DNA of 58,778 bases from SIAJ01 sp036266155 (GCA_036266155.1 DATANR010000193.1:1-58778); one strand, 5' to 3'. Counted from the first letter of the stretch, positions 15,694 to 25,113 are shown. Notes: generated from the letters alone by a model not told the origin. A program made the numbers and translations.

Positions 15694-17118
15694 TTATGCG
15701 AGCCGCGGCAGCCGCACGACGAATCGCGCTCCGCCCTTGCTCGGATTCTCGACGGCGATCGTTCCGCCGTGCGCTTCAACAATGCGTCGGCAGATGGACA
15801 GGCCGAGACCGAGGCCCGTGTCCTTCGTGCTTGCAAATGGCTCGAAGAGTCGCTTTTGCATCTCGGCCGCGATTCCAGGGCCCGTGTCGCTGACCTCGAT
15901 GACGGCTGATGGTCCATCGGCGCGCAGTTCAATTGTCAAGGCGCCGCCGCCGGGCATGGCATCCAGTGCGTTGAGCACCAGGTTCAAGATCACCTGCCGA
16001 AGTTGATCGGAGTCCGCGTCGACCGCGATGGCCGCGGGAACCAGGCGTGTGGTCACGTTCTGCTTGGCGGCCCGACCACGCGTGAGCGCCAGCGTCTCCT
16101 CGGCCAGTGGCGTCAGATCGGTCGGCGCCTTGGTTGGCTTTGGTGGCCGTGCGAAGTCGAGAAACGTCTGCAGGGCCTGTTCCACACGCCGGACTTCGCG
16201 TTCGATGACTCCCAGGTCTTCGACACCGAGCCCGCCGTCGCCTTCGCGGCCGGACTGCACGAGCATTTTGATCGACGTCATCGGATTGCGAATCTCGTGC
16301 GCCATGCCCGCCGCGAGCTGGCCGATTGCCGCGAGTTGCTCTGCCCGCCGCACCTCGCGCTCGCGTTGTTGCAAAGTCTGAACCACACCTTCGACACGTC
16401 CTACGAGCGATTGCACCTGACGATCGAGTTGGTCGAGAGTACCACCTTCGACGAGGTCGATGGCTGGTAAATCGCGATCGAGCAGGCCGGCCGCATCCTG
16501 CACGCGCACCTGAATCCGCTGAATCGATCGCGTGAGACCGCGGGCGACACCGTAGCCGAGGAAGAGTCCCGATAGACCGGCCGAAGCGCCAATCGCCACC
16601 AGTCCCCAGGCCAGCCTTCGGGAGATGGCCTGGTGATTCTGTTCGGACTCAATGATGCGCTTGGCGTTGAACTCGCGCAACTCGTGACAGGCCTTCACCA
16701 CATCCGTCAATGTCCCGGCGGCGAGTTGAATCTGCGCCGTGCGTGCCGGACCGGATTCGGTGGGAACCTGCCCCCAGAGGTCGAGGTAATGACCGAAGCC
16801 GGATTCAAGCCGATCCACCAGTTCCGCTTCGCGCGGCTGGTCGGCAAGTTTTCGGGCCCCCGCGATGTGCTCGGCCGCTCGTTCGTTCAGGGCCGGCACA
16901 CCCTCCGGCCGATGCGGCAACACGTTGATGAGCGCATCGAGGCTCTCTTCCAACGCTGCCGCCGCTTGATGGCTGTCGATGTTCTCCGCCAATTCATTGG
17001 CCGACAACGATTGCTCGCGGAAAAGGAACACGGCCATGAGCGCGCAGACCGCGAACGACGCGATGCCGCTCACGAATACCGGTACCAGAAAGCGAAAGTG
17101 GGACGGGGAGCGAATCAC
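15694..17118 (-). CDS. Membrane sensor histidine kinase (NtrB/AtoS-like)
   Basis: A 474-residue kinase. Membrane helices at about 10-33 and 172-193 enclose an extracytoplasmic helical sensor of about 135 residues; a HAMP-like linker and coiled coil follow, then the dimerisation box MAHEIRNPMTSIK with phospho-acceptor H274 and the ATPase domain with DTGPGI and GLGLGLSICRRIV. The start is GTG at 17118, supported by GGAG eight bases upstream. It lies 15 bases downstream of an ECF sigma factor gene and 20 bases upstream of its cognate NtrC-type regulator, giving a sigma-kinase-regulator operon. Confidence 0.95.
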   Translation of the reverse strand: MIRSPSHFRFLVPVFVSGIASFAVCALMAVFLFREQSLSANELAENIDSHQAAAALEESLDALINVLPHRPEGVPALNERAAEHIAGARKLADQPREAELVDRLESGFGHYLDLWGQVPTESGPARTAQIQLAAGTLTDVVKACHELREFNAKRIIESEQNHQAISRRLAWGLVAIGASAGLSGLFLGYGVARGLTRSIQRIQVRVQDAAGLLDRDLPAIDLVEGGTLDQLDRQVQSLVGRVEGVVQTLQQREREVRRAEQLAAIGQLAAGMAHEIRNPMTSIKMLVQSGREGDGGLGVEDLGVIEREVRRVEQALQTFLDFARPPKPTKAPTDLTPLAEETLALTRGRAAKQNVTTRLVPAAIAVDADSDQLRQVILNLVLNALDAMPGGGALTIELRADGPSAVIEVSDTGPGIAAEMQKRLFEPFASTKDTGLGLGLSICRRIVEAHGGTIAVENPSKGGARFVVRLPRLA

Positions 17119-17133
17119 GCCGCGGCTCCGGGA

Positions 17134-17736
17134 CTATGGTTCTGGCCCGAACTCTTGGAGCCAGCGCGCCAGCCGCACGCGCGCTCGGGCCCATCGCCGT
17201 TTTACTGTGCTTTCATCGATGCCCAATACACCTGCCGCCTCGAGTTGCGTGAGTCCGTGAAAGAACAAGAGATCGACGGCTTCGCGTTCGGATTCGTCGA
17301 GCCGGCCGACCGCATCCATCAGTTCGAGCCGCCAATCGGCATCGACGCCCGGAGGGGCCGGCACGTTGACTCCGCCATCCGTACCCGCGTCGAGGGCGAT
17401 CGGCGTCTCACGCTCGCCGTCACGGCCACGCTCCTTGCGGATCAAATCGATGAGCGCTCGACGCATTTGCAATGCGGCGAGCCCGAGATATTGGCGCACC
17501 GATTCCGGCCGGACCGCTCCAAGCGCGGATTCGAGCCGCAGGTACGCCTCGGCCAACAGGCCCGATGTATCTTCCGGACGCTCACGATAGGCCGGACCAA
17601 GCAACCGCCGCGCGACGGCCGCGAGACGTCCATACGATTGGGAAATCAATTCCTTGCGCGCCGCCGAATCATTCGGCGTTAGCCGCAACCGGTCCAAGGC
17701 CGACTGGATCGCGAGAGTGGTGGTGCCGTCGGACAT
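17134..17736 (-). CDS. ECF-type sigma factor of the planctomycete/acidobacterial sort
   Basis: A 200-residue sigma factor. Region 2 covers about 10-90 (YGRLAAVARRLLGPAYRERP through YLGLAALQMRRALIDLIRKE, where the DLIR/K stretch replaces the usual NxxxDxxR) and region 4 about 140-195 (LTQLEAAGVLGIDESTVKRRW). The wording AYLRL...QMRRALIDLIRKERG fits the ECF group often found next to kinases in Acidobacteria and Planctomycetes. The ATG at 17736 has AGGG seven bases upstream and is preferred over TTG 17742. It begins the operon with the two-component pair. Confidence 0.9.
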   Translation of the reverse strand: MSDGTTTLAIQSALDRLRLTPNDSAARKELISQSYGRLAAVARRLLGPAYRERPEDTSGLLAEAYLRLESALGAVRPESVRQYLGLAALQMRRALIDLIRKERGRDGERETPIALDAGTDGGVNVPAPPGVDADWRLELMDAVGRLDESEREAVDLLFFHGLTQLEAAGVLGIDESTVKRRWARARVRLARWLQEFGPEP

Positions 17737-17746
17737 GGACAACCCT

Positions 17747-17780
17747 GGCGAGCCGCCGCCGGATCGGCGGTCGGCTCGCC
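17747..17780 (-). terminator. GC-rich hairpin after the dienelactone hydrolase gene
   Basis: GGCGAGCCGCCGCCG (17747-17761) pairs with CGGCGGTCGGCTCGCC (17765-17780) with one bulged or mismatched base and a three-base loop. It fills the space between the hydrolase stop and the ECF sigma start on the minus strand. No T-run follows, so it may insulate or attenuate rather than fully terminate. Confidence 0.5.
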
Positions 17781-17786
17781 TTCACT

Positions 17787-18563
17787 TTACTTGCCGAGCG
17801 TGTCCTTGAACAAGTCCCGCATCGCCTGCCAGGACTTGGTGTCGGCCGCCTCGTTGTAGGCCATGCCCTTCAAACCAACTTTGTCGGCCTCTTTGACGGT
17901 GAAGCTGTGCACAGCCCCCGGATAGTTCACGAACTGGTATTTGACGCCGGCGTCATCGAGAGCTGCCTTGAACTTTTCAATCGCTTCCTTCGCAATGAAC
18001 GTATCGTCCTCCCCGTTGTTGACGAGCACCCGCGCCTTGATCATCTTGGCTTGATCGGCCGTGAACGGCGGCAGGCCGGCATGGAATGTCGAAACCGCCT
18101 TCAAAGGCGCGCCGCTCGAAGCGAGCAACAGGGCCGTCGACCCGCCGAAGCAGTAGCCGATGGCCGCAATCTTGCTCGCATCGACTTGTTCCTGCGCCTC
18201 GATCACCTTGAGCGCTGCTTGAGCGCGTGCCAGCCAGACTTTCTGATTCATCCGGACTTCCGTCGCCATCTTGCGTGCATCGTCCGGATGGTCGGTGACC
18301 TTGCCGACGCCGTACATGTCAGCCGCGAAGGCAACATAGCCCAATTCGGCCAGCTGCTTGGCCCGCATCTTGGCATAGTCGTTGAGGCCCCACCATTCGT
18401 GGAAAACGATGACGCCGGGCTGCTTGCCCTTGGCCGCGTCGTCGTAAGCAAGGACGCCCTTGAACTTAACGCCGCCTTCCTCGTACTCGATCTCTTTGGT
18501 CTGAACGGCCGCGCCGGCCGTGCCGGCCAGGGCGAGAATCAAGGTTCCAGCGATTGCGCGCAT
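17787..18563 (-). CDS. Secreted dienelactone hydrolase family protein
   Basis: A 258-residue alpha/beta hydrolase with a cleavable-type signal peptide (MRAIAGTLILALAGTAGA). The catalytic triad of the dienelactone hydrolase family is present: C138 in GYCFGGS, D186/D187 in NGEDD and H219 in GAVHSF. HEWWGLNDY near residue 55 is the usual oxyanion-region motif. Classical members open dienelactones from chlorocatechol breakdown, but exported planctomycete members have unknown ester substrates. The ATG at 18563 is supported by GGAG seven bases upstream. It is divergent from the gene at 18660. Confidence 0.92.
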   Translation of the reverse strand: MRAIAGTLILALAGTAGAAVQTKEIEYEEGGVKFKGVLAYDDAAKGKQPGVIVFHEWWGLNDYAKMRAKQLAELGYVAFAADMYGVGKVTDHPDDARKMATEVRMNQKVWLARAQAALKVIEAQEQVDASKIAAIGYCFGGSTALLLASSGAPLKAVSTFHAGLPPFTADQAKMIKARVLVNNGEDDTFIAKEAIEKFKAALDDAGVKYQFVNYPGAVHSFTVKEADKVGLKGMAYNEAADTKSWQAMRDLFKDTLGK

Positions 18564-18659
18564 GTGGTGCTCCGTGAGTGCGATCGGGCGCAGGAATGAT
18601 AGGCGCGAACCATCACCAGCGGGTAGAATGATCCGGCCGTCCGCACGTGAGACAACGCG

Positions 18660-19124
18660 ATGGAAGTGCTTGATCTCCTGCTCGACTCCGCTCGCCGACA
18701 CGTCCGCCACGATGAGGAGGATGTCCGCGAATGGGCTCGCGCAACGCCGCCGGCAAACGACAGCGTGCTACTGCGCGCTCGCATCACCGCCGTGGCCGAC
18801 CGCATGCGCGCGACGTTTGCCGAGTTGATTGAGACAGAGAAGCACCATCAAGCTGTCGCCCGGCAGGGGACCTGGAACGAGGCGACGCTTCGACAGATTC
18901 AACAAACCGCGCAACAACAGGCAGAAAGTGTCGGCGAGCTAATTGAACTCATTGCTCGCCCGCCGACAGCGGCCCGGCCATCCGCACAAGTTCAAGCCGA
19001 CCTGGAAATGCTCCAATTCGATGCGAACGAATTGGCGGGAATCGTTGACGGCGAAGTGCAGTTCTGGCGACGGGACAAAGGAATTTCGAGCGAAGAGTTG
19101 CGGGCGAAATTGGTTGTTTCATAG
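18660..19124 (+). CDS. Hypothetical all-helical protein, 154 residues
   Basis: No family recognised. Almost the whole length is predicted helix by eye (for example LLRARITAVADRMRATFAEL and ATLRQIQQTAQQQAESVGELIELIA), with heptad-like spacing that could give a coiled coil. No signal peptide or membrane segment. It is transcribed away from the dienelactone hydrolase gene with 96 bases between the starts. Confidence 0.55.
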   Translation: MEVLDLLLDSARRHVRHDEEDVREWARATPPANDSVLLRARITAVADRMRATFAELIETEKHHQAVARQGTWNEATLRQIQQTAQQQAESVGELIELIARPPTAARPSAQVQADLEMLQFDANELAGIVDGEVQFWRRDKGISSEELRAKLVVS

Positions 19125-19135
19125 TGGAAATAGTC

Positions 19136-19620
19136 ATGGTGCTACCGCTGTGGACCCGCCAGGCCGCCGAGTTCACAATGACAAAATGCGTACAACTTTC
19201 GCTTCCTGGGCCGAGCGCCCTCCGATATCTCGGCCTTACCGCCGGAATTACTGGCGGACTTCTGGCCGCACATGGACTCGCTTGCCGAGAAGCCGGTAAC
19301 TCTCAGTATCCCTGGCGCGCCGCCAGCTTCGTTGCCCGACCGGCAAATCTACTCGTATCAAGTTCGGTTGGCTGATGGTCGCGAGTACACCGTCCGGGTT
19401 CATTTTCGTTACGGACAGGACGAACAAACTCTGTTTGTTCTCAGGGTAACCGCGATCCTCCACAAGTCACCGCCGCTCTCGAACTGACTCGCAGCATTCA
19501 ACAAAAGGGCACGATCCGTCGCAAGAATTACGAACCGAATCGCCGGGAACCAGTAGGCGAATGGCCGACATCGACCGATGATGTCTCTATCGCGACTCGC
19601 CGCCTTCGCCCAATCGAGAC
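19136..19620 (+). pseudogene. Broken coding stretch upstream of the WD40 kinase
   Basis: No single frame covers this stretch, but protein-like sequence switches between two frames: ATG 19136 starts a frame with MVLPLWTRQAAEFTM; a second frame from about 19173 to 19487 reads ALPPELLADFWPHM ... RQIYSYQVRLADGREYTVRV; and the first frame resumes from about 19445 with PPQVTAALELTRSIQQKG ... REPVGEWPTSTDD. This is what two indels in one gene of about 160 codons would give. It is either a decayed gene or a sequencing problem. The 71-residue piece at 19272-19487 could be a small gene alone. Confidence 0.4.
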
Positions 19621-19626
19621 CCGATC

Positions 19627-22600
19627 ATGTCCGCTTCGGAGTCACGCGACTATGGGCTCATCAACCAGCTTGCCGAGGAGTTCACCCAGCGCATCCGCAA
19701 GGGCGAACGGCCGAGCGTGCGGGAGTATTGCGACAAACACCCTCAGATTGCTGAAGATCTCGGCGAGATGCTTGGAGCCCTCGCGGCACTCGAGGGCCTC
19801 AAGGACGCGGACCAGGCCGCACCCGTTCCCAAAACGCCGAACCTGCGCCAGATTGGTGAATACCAGATTCTCCGCGAGGTGGGCCGGGGCGGCATGGGGG
19901 TCGTCTACGAAGCAGAGCAAGCCAGTCTCGGCCGGCGCGTGGCCCTTAAGATCATGGCCGGCGCTCGAACTTCCTATGGACTGGAACGGTTCAAGCGTGA
20001 AGCGCGCGCCGCGGCCCGGCTCCATCACACCAATATCGTCCCTGTCTTCAGCGTCGGCGATCACGACGGCATGCCCTACTACGTCATGCAGTTCATTCAG
20101 GGCCTCGGTCTCAATGAAGTGCTCCATGAAGTCAAACGTCAACAGGCACTCGGCGGTTCGACCGCGCCGTCGACGGCCGATGACGGCCGGCTGCCGAGTC
20201 TGTCCGTCTCCGTCGCAGTAGTTGCAAAATCGTTGATTGCCGGCGAATTCGAGCCTCCGCCAGAGAGCGACCTCGCCGCGATGCGCACGGAGGTCATCAA
20301 ACTCTGTGCGACGTCCAACCGATCCGACCTGTCGGGAGAGGCGGCCAATCGGACCTTGGGGTTGTCGGGGTCCACCTCATCCTTCTCGTTACCCGGTCAA
20401 AGCACGCTGGCCGGGCGGAAGCTCACCTATTGGCAAGGCGTCGCCCAGATCGGCCTGCAAGTCGCCGACGCGCTCGACTACGCACACAAGCAGGGGGTTC
20501 TGCACCGCGACATCAAACCGTCAAACCTGTTGCTCGACATGCACGGCGTCGTCTGGGTCACCGACTTCGGCCTGGCCAAGGCCGACGATTCAGACAACCT
20601 GACGCAAACCGGTGATGTGCTTGGCACCCTGCGCTACATGCCTCCCGAGGCGTTGGAAGGCAAAAACGACGCGCGCAGCGACGTCTATGCCCTCGGCCTG
20701 ACGCTCTACGAGTTGCTGGCGCTGCGGCCCGCGTTCACCGAACGCAGCCGCGAACAACTCGTCAAGCAACTCACAACGACGGACCCGCCGCGGCTCGGCT
20801 CCGTCAGCAAAGCGATACCGCGTGACTTGCAGACGGTCGTTCACAAGGCGATCGAGAAGGACCCGGCACACCGGTATTCGTCCGCGAAAGAGCTGGCCGC
20901 GGACCTGCGCCGCTTCGTCGACGACCGGCCGATCCAGGCACGCCACATCAATTCGATCGAGCGCGCCTGGCGCTGGTGCCGCCGCAATCCGCTGGTGGCG
21001 AATTTGATGGTTGCCGTTGCGGTCTTGCTGATCGCTGGCACGGCGGTGTCGACATACTTTGCCATCCACGCCGCGTTCGCCCGCGATCGGGCCGACGCCA
21101 AGGCACAGGAGGCCGAGGACAACGCCGCCTTGGCGCGCATCGAAAAAGTCCGGGCCGACGCCAAAGCACAGGAAGCGGAAAACAACGCGGCCGCGGCCAA
21201 CGCCAACCTGTACGTCGTTCGGCTGAACTCCGCGCAGATGGCCCTTGAGACGAACAACTTGCCTCTCGCCCGGGGTTTTCTGGAACAGCTTCGCGGCCTC
21301 GGAGACAAGAAAAAGCAAGCGCTCGGCTGGGAATGGCGCTACCTCTGGCGGCAATGCAACTACGAGCTGCGCACATTTCGCGGCCACACGGAAGACATCG
21401 GCGGCATCGTTTTCAGTCCAGACGGCGCGTGGTTGGCATCCAGTTCCGATGACGATTCCGTGCGCATTTGGGAATCGGCAACTGGCCGGCAACTTTCCAC
21501 CATCAAAGTAAATTCACCTTGGGCGCCTTGCCTAGCACTCAGCCCAGACGGCAAGCAACTGGCCGTCGCGACGGATGGCAACACCGCGACCATTCTGGAC
21601 GCCGCGACTGGTCTCGTCTTGCACAAGTGTCAGGGGCACACGAATATCGTCCGCGGGCTCGCCTTCAGCACCGATGGCGCACGCCTATTTTCCGTCGCGG
21701 AGGACTCTGCGCTCAAGATTTGGGAAGTGGCGAGCGGTCAGGAACTCCAGAGCTTTCCGCATCCGGCCGGCTATCTCCGCTGCGTTACGGTCAGCCCCGA
21801 TGGCAAATGGCTCGCCGTCGGCGGGTCGGATCCGCAGATTATCGTCCGCGACGCGGCCACCGGTGACGTGGTCCACACCTGGACCGGTCACCCCAGCGGC
21901 GTGTATGGCATCGTCTTCAGCCCCGACGGCCTTCGTCTCGCCACGGCCGGTAAAGACCGCCTCGCCAAAATCTGGGACGTCGCAACTGGTCGGGAATTGC
22001 TCTCGCTTGCAGGCCACAATGACAGCATCAAATGCGTTTGCTTCCATCCTGACGGAACGCGCATAGCCACAGTCGATCACAATCGCACGGTGAAAATTTG
22101 GGACACCAACACCGGCGAGGAGCTCGAAACCTTGCTCGGCCACGCCCGCGGCGTCTTTACCGTAGCATTCAGCCCCGACGGTCGCTGTCTCGCGTCGGCT
22201 GGCGAAGACGAGTTAGTTCACCTGTGGCACGCCGGCCAGCGACCGGGACCGCGAATCCTCGCGGGCCACGACAATCAGGTTCGTGCCGTCAGCTTCAGCA
22301 CCGACGGAAAGCAGGTGATCTCCGTCGGTCAGGATGGCAAGATCAACATCTGGGATTCGATCACGGGTCGCCGGCAGACGCTGAGCGCGGGAACGGTCTT
22401 GGGCTACCTCGGCTTGACGCTCAGTTCGGATGGCCGCCATCTGGCCGCGGCCGGCGACTTGGGAATCATTGAAGTCTGGGACCTGAAGACAGGACAAATC
22501 GTTTGGCGAAAGAAAGGCCATCCGAGCTGGCTCAGCGCCGTGGCCTTCAGCCCTGACGGCAAATGGTTGGCTACCGGCGGCGACATTGACCGCGTGAACA

Positions 22601-23628
22601 AGAAGGAGCCGCTCGCCATCAAGTTGTGGGAAGTCGCCACCGGGGACGAGGTGCGCTCGCTCTTGGGACACACGGAAGAGGTGAAGGGGCTAGTCTTCAC
22701 CCCCGACGGCTCACAGCTCATCTCCGGAGCGCAAGACGAGACAATCCGCATTTGGGACATGACGACTTTTACCGAGCGCCAAGTCCTGCATTTGAAAACG
22801 GGGTCCGTCAACAGCGTTGCCATCGACCATAACGGCAAGCTACTCGCCGCCGCCTGCTCGAATCACACATTGAAACTCTTTGAACTGCCGACGGGGCGTG
22901 AATTGCGGACGTTCATGGGCCACATCGACAATGCCTGGAGCGTGGCGTTCAACCCGGATGGAACGCGACTCGCTTCCTCCAGCTTCGACAAAACGGTACG
23001 TATCTGGGACACTGCCACCGGACTCGAATTAGCAAACCTGAAAGGGCACCCCGACCGCGTGCTCGACGTGGCGTTCAGCCCCAACGGCAACTTCCTGGCC
23101 ACGGCCGGCGGACGCGACCTGACCGTTCGCATCTGGGATGCACGGCCATCGACTCCCGAGGTCAATGTCGACATCGAAGCGGTCGGGCTCCTCGATTACT
23201 TGTTTGCCCGTCCATTGCCCAGAACTGAGATCATCGCGGCGATTCTCCGCGACAAGACGATCGGCGACGCGACGCGCAAACGGGCCCTGGAGATTTCGGA
23301 GCGCTACGCGGAAGAAACCGACGCGAAGAAATATCAGGCGGCCGCGTGGCAGATTGTTCACCACCCGTTTTCAAACGCCATCCTCCGTGAGTTCGCCCTC
23401 GCGCAAGCGATGGCCGCCTGCCGACTGGCGCCGGAGAATCCTATCAATCTCGCCACCTTGGCGGTCGCGATGTACCGTCTCAATCGAACCGATGAATCGC
23501 GGATCACCTTCGCTCTTCTTCGCGACATCGGCAAGACAGCCAAGTGGGCCGACGACAAGGAAGTCCAAGCTTTCCTCACGGAAACTGCAGCAATCATCGA
23601 AGAGAAAAGCGGGCGCGGCCCGCCGTAG
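19627..23628 (+). CDS. Ser/Thr protein kinase with 14 WD40 repeats
   Basis: A 1333-residue protein. An N-terminal helical domain (1-60, EFTQRIRKGERPSVREY) precedes a Hanks kinase: GRGGMG at 86-91, K108, HRDIKPSN near 293-300 and DFG near 313; a low-complexity insert of about 95 residues lies between the kinase N-lobe and HRD. A membrane helix follows (about 457-480), then a coiled coil with two AKAQEAExNAA repeats. Fourteen WD40 repeats (about 577-1173) would make two seven-bladed propellers outside the membrane. The C-terminal 150 residues are helical and TPR-like. The last residues and the TAG stop come from a palindromic repeat (23619-23689). Such kinases are typical of planctomycetes; substrate unknown. 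Confidence 0.96.
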   Translation: MSASESRDYGLINQLAEEFTQRIRKGERPSVREYCDKHPQIAEDLGEMLGALAALEGLKDADQAAPVPKTPNLRQIGEYQILREVGRGGMGVVYEAEQASLGRRVALKIMAGARTSYGLERFKREARAAARLHHTNIVPVFSVGDHDGMPYYVMQFIQGLGLNEVLHEVKRQQALGGSTAPSTADDGRLPSLSVSVAVVAKSLIAGEFEPPPESDLAAMRTEVIKLCATSNRSDLSGEAANRTLGLSGSTSSFSLPGQSTLAGRKLTYWQGVAQIGLQVADALDYAHKQGVLHRDIKPSNLLLDMHGVVWVTDFGLAKADDSDNLTQTGDVLGTLRYMPPEALEGKNDARSDVYALGLTLYELLALRPAFTERSREQLVKQLTTTDPPRLGSVSKAIPRDLQTVVHKAIEKDPAHRYSSAKELAADLRRFVDDRPIQARHINSIERAWRWCRRNPLVANLMVAVAVLLIAGTAVSTYFAIHAAFARDRADAKAQEAEDNAALARIEKVRADAKAQEAENNAAAANANLYVVRLNSAQMALETNNLPLARGFLEQLRGLGDKKKQALGWEWRYLWRQCNYELRTFRGHTEDIGGIVFSPDGAWLASSSDDDSVRIWESATGRQLSTIKVNSPWAPCLALSPDGKQLAVATDGNTATILDAATGLVLHKCQGHTNIVRGLAFSTDGARLFSVAEDSALKIWEVASGQELQSFPHPAGYLRCVTVSPDGKWLAVGGSDPQIIVRDAATGDVVHTWTGHPSGVYGIVFSPDGLRLATAGKDRLAKIWDVATGRELLSLAGHNDSIKCVCFHPDGTRIATVDHNRTVKIWDTNTGEELETLLGHARGVFTVAFSPDGRCLASAGEDELVHLWHAGQRPGPRILAGHDNQVRAVSFSTDGKQVISVGQDGKINIWDSITGRRQTLSAGTVLGYLGLTLSSDGRHLAAAGDLGIIEVWDLKTGQIVWRKKGHPSWLSAVAFSPDGKWLATGGDIDRVNKKEPLAIKLWEVATGDEVRSLLGHTEEVKGLVFTPDGSQLISGAQDETIRIWDMTTFTERQVLHLKTGSVNSVAIDHNGKLLAAACSNHTLKLFELPTGRELRTFMGHIDNAWSVAFNPDGTRLASSSFDKTVRIWDTATGLELANLKGHPDRVLDVAFSPNGNFLATAGGRDLTVRIWDARPSTPEVNVDIEAVGLLDYLFARPLPRTEIIAAILRDKTIGDATRKRALEISERYAEETDAKKYQAAAWQIVHHPFSNAILREFALAQAMAACRLAPENPINLATLAVAMYRLNRTDESRITFALLRDIGKTAKWADDKEVQAFLTETAAIIEEKSGRGPP

Positions 23629-23689
23629 CCGCAAGCTGCCAGCTTGCGTGCGTGATTCCCACAAACTGGCAGCTTGCGGCTACGGCGGG
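23619..23689. repeat. REPIN-like palindrome, family C, overlapping the kinase stop codon
   Basis: Perfect 24-base arms at 23619-23642 and 23666-23689. Each holds GTAG followed by a hairpin of the form CGCAAGCTG-C-CAGCTTGCG. The TAG inside the left GTAG is the stop codon of the WD40 kinase gene. The GTAG-plus-hairpin design is the hallmark of REP elements. Confidence 0.9.
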
Positions 23690-23718
23690 CTGCGCTTGCG
23701 ATCGGCAAATCTCGCTCG

Positions 23719-24738
23719 CTACTTGAACACATCCGTGATGATGAAGTCGTCGCTAATCCCGCCGCCGGCCGCGTTGGGCTGCTGGGCGCCTGATTTCGAC
23801 AGGCCGTACATCGCTTCCAATGTACGCAAGATATTGACGTGCGTGATGCCCTTGCCTTCTGCATAGTCGCCGGGTTTGATGTCGAAACCTGCGAAAATGG
23901 TGGCGACGCGGTTTTGCAAGTCGTGCGTGAATTCATCCGTTGGCTTCACGAACGGATTGGTCAGCCCCTTGTATTTCCGCTTATCATCATTTTCATCCCA
24001 CGTGACGATGAGCAGGCTGTTATGACCTTTTGCCCACTGATAGTATTTGTCGATGTTATCCTTAAGCCATGCGTCGCCGCGTGGAATGCTGTCTCTGGGG
24101 TCGCCGTTGTGCATGTCGTGCTCGAGGTTTGGGATCACGAATGCGACCGTCGGCAGCGACTTGAAACCTTCCTCGGTCGTTGGAAAATCGGCGAAACGCA
24201 GATTGCATGAGGTTTCCATCGTCGTCCCGTTCGGCACATTTTGAAAGCTGATCCACGGCACGTGCTTGCGCGCGTACAGTTTGTCCGGCGACGTCTCCCC
24301 CTGGAAGCCGATTGAGGGCAGGCCCTCCGCGTACCCCTTAAACGTGCGATGCTTGGCGATCAGTTGTTGCGCCAGATTGCTGGTCGTGAACGGATAGAGA
24401 CCGGGATGGTTCGTTGCATTGGGCACGACATCCATGAAGCCAACCGTTTGATTGTTGCCCGAGAACAACCAGAAATAATTACCCTGGCTGTTGTGTTCTT
24501 CGCCGAACATCTGCGTGAAGCTTGCCCCTTCGGCCTTGAGCGAATTGATGTACGGGGCATTCGCGCTGCCGATGATGTCGTCGAAGTTCTTGTTCTCCTC
24601 CATGACGATGACCACGTGATCGTAAACCGGCGCACCGGCCGGCCACTTTGGAGCGACCGGGCCCGCGCCCGGAACGATCGACCACGTCACCGCCAAACAT
24701 AGCGTGCAAGCGACGACGAGACGGGGCAACTGTCTCAT
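23719..24738 (-). CDS. Secreted phosphoesterase (phospholipase C / acid phosphatase AcpA-type)
   Basis: A 339-residue protein with a signal peptide (MRQLPRLVVACTLCLAVTWS). It belongs to the alkaline-phosphatase-superfamily phosphoesterases that include non-haemolytic phospholipase C and AcpA: VIVMEENKNFDDIIG (about 43-57) supplies the first metal-ligand region, LEHDMHNG near 200 and WDENDD near 250 the others. The enzyme should release phosphate or cleave phosphodiesters outside the cytoplasm; the substrate cannot be read from sequence. AGGAG lies six bases before the ATG. It is monocistronic and convergent to the WD40 kinase gene. Confidence 0.9.
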   Translation of the reverse strand: MRQLPRLVVACTLCLAVTWSIVPGAGPVAPKWPAGAPVYDHVVIVMEENKNFDDIIGSANAPYINSLKAEGASFTQMFGEEHNSQGNYFWLFSGNNQTVGFMDVVPNATNHPGLYPFTTSNLAQQLIAKHRTFKGYAEGLPSIGFQGETSPDKLYARKHVPWISFQNVPNGTTMETSCNLRFADFPTTEEGFKSLPTVAFVIPNLEHDMHNGDPRDSIPRGDAWLKDNIDKYYQWAKGHNSLLIVTWDENDDKRKYKGLTNPFVKPTDEFTHDLQNRVATIFAGFDIKPGDYAEGKGITHVNILRTLEAMYGLSKSGAQQPNAAGGGISDDFIITDVFK

Positions 24739-24799
24739 GGCGAACTCCTGACCAGCGAGTTGAATTGTCTGGAAACCCGCGAGTGCGGGCGCAACGAAA

Positions 24800-25027
24800 T
24801 TGTATGGCCCAGCGCTAAAGCAAGTTCCTCAGCATAATTTCTCCGATTTTCTGTCCGGCGACCCACAACTCGGCGGCGGCGACGCAAATTCCAAGGTCGT
24901 GTTCGCCCCGGGCCTCGGCAGCACCATCAACGGAGGCAGCGGCCTGAACACCTTCGACGACGAAGCCGGCCAGTTCGAGGGCATCGCTCTAGGCGCCGGC
25001 ATCAACAACTGGACTGATCCCAACTAA
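24800..25027 (+). CDS. Possible small ORF or remnant of an exported protein
   Basis: A 75-codon frame from a TTG start without ribosome-binding site. The part from about 24831 on (SDFLSGDPQLGGGDANSK ... GSTINGGSGLNTFDDEAGQF) has an exoprotein flavour, rich in G, N, D and T, and may be the tail of a lost gene. A strong hairpin follows at 25063-25090. Real expression is doubtful. The rest of the gap from 24739 shows nothing. Confidence 0.3.
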   Translation: MYGPALKQVPQHNFSDFLSGDPQLGGGDANSKVVFAPGLGSTINGGSGLNTFDDEAGQFEGIALGAGINNWTDPN

Positions 25028-25062
25028 GGGCGCACGAGGGTGGAATCATTGGGCATGAAACT

Positions 25063-25090
25063 GAGGCCGACGCGTTCGTGCGTCGGCCTC
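25063..25090. terminator. Bidirectional terminator-like hairpin
   Basis: GAGGCCGACGC (25063-25073) pairs perfectly with GCGTCGGCCTC (25080-25090) around a six-base loop. It lies just after the stop of the oxidoreductase gene (minus strand, stop at 25114), and after the plus-strand ORF ending at 25027. There is no long T-run. Confidence 0.55.
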
Positions 25091-25113
25091 TCTGTCGCGG
25101 ACCCTCGCTACGT

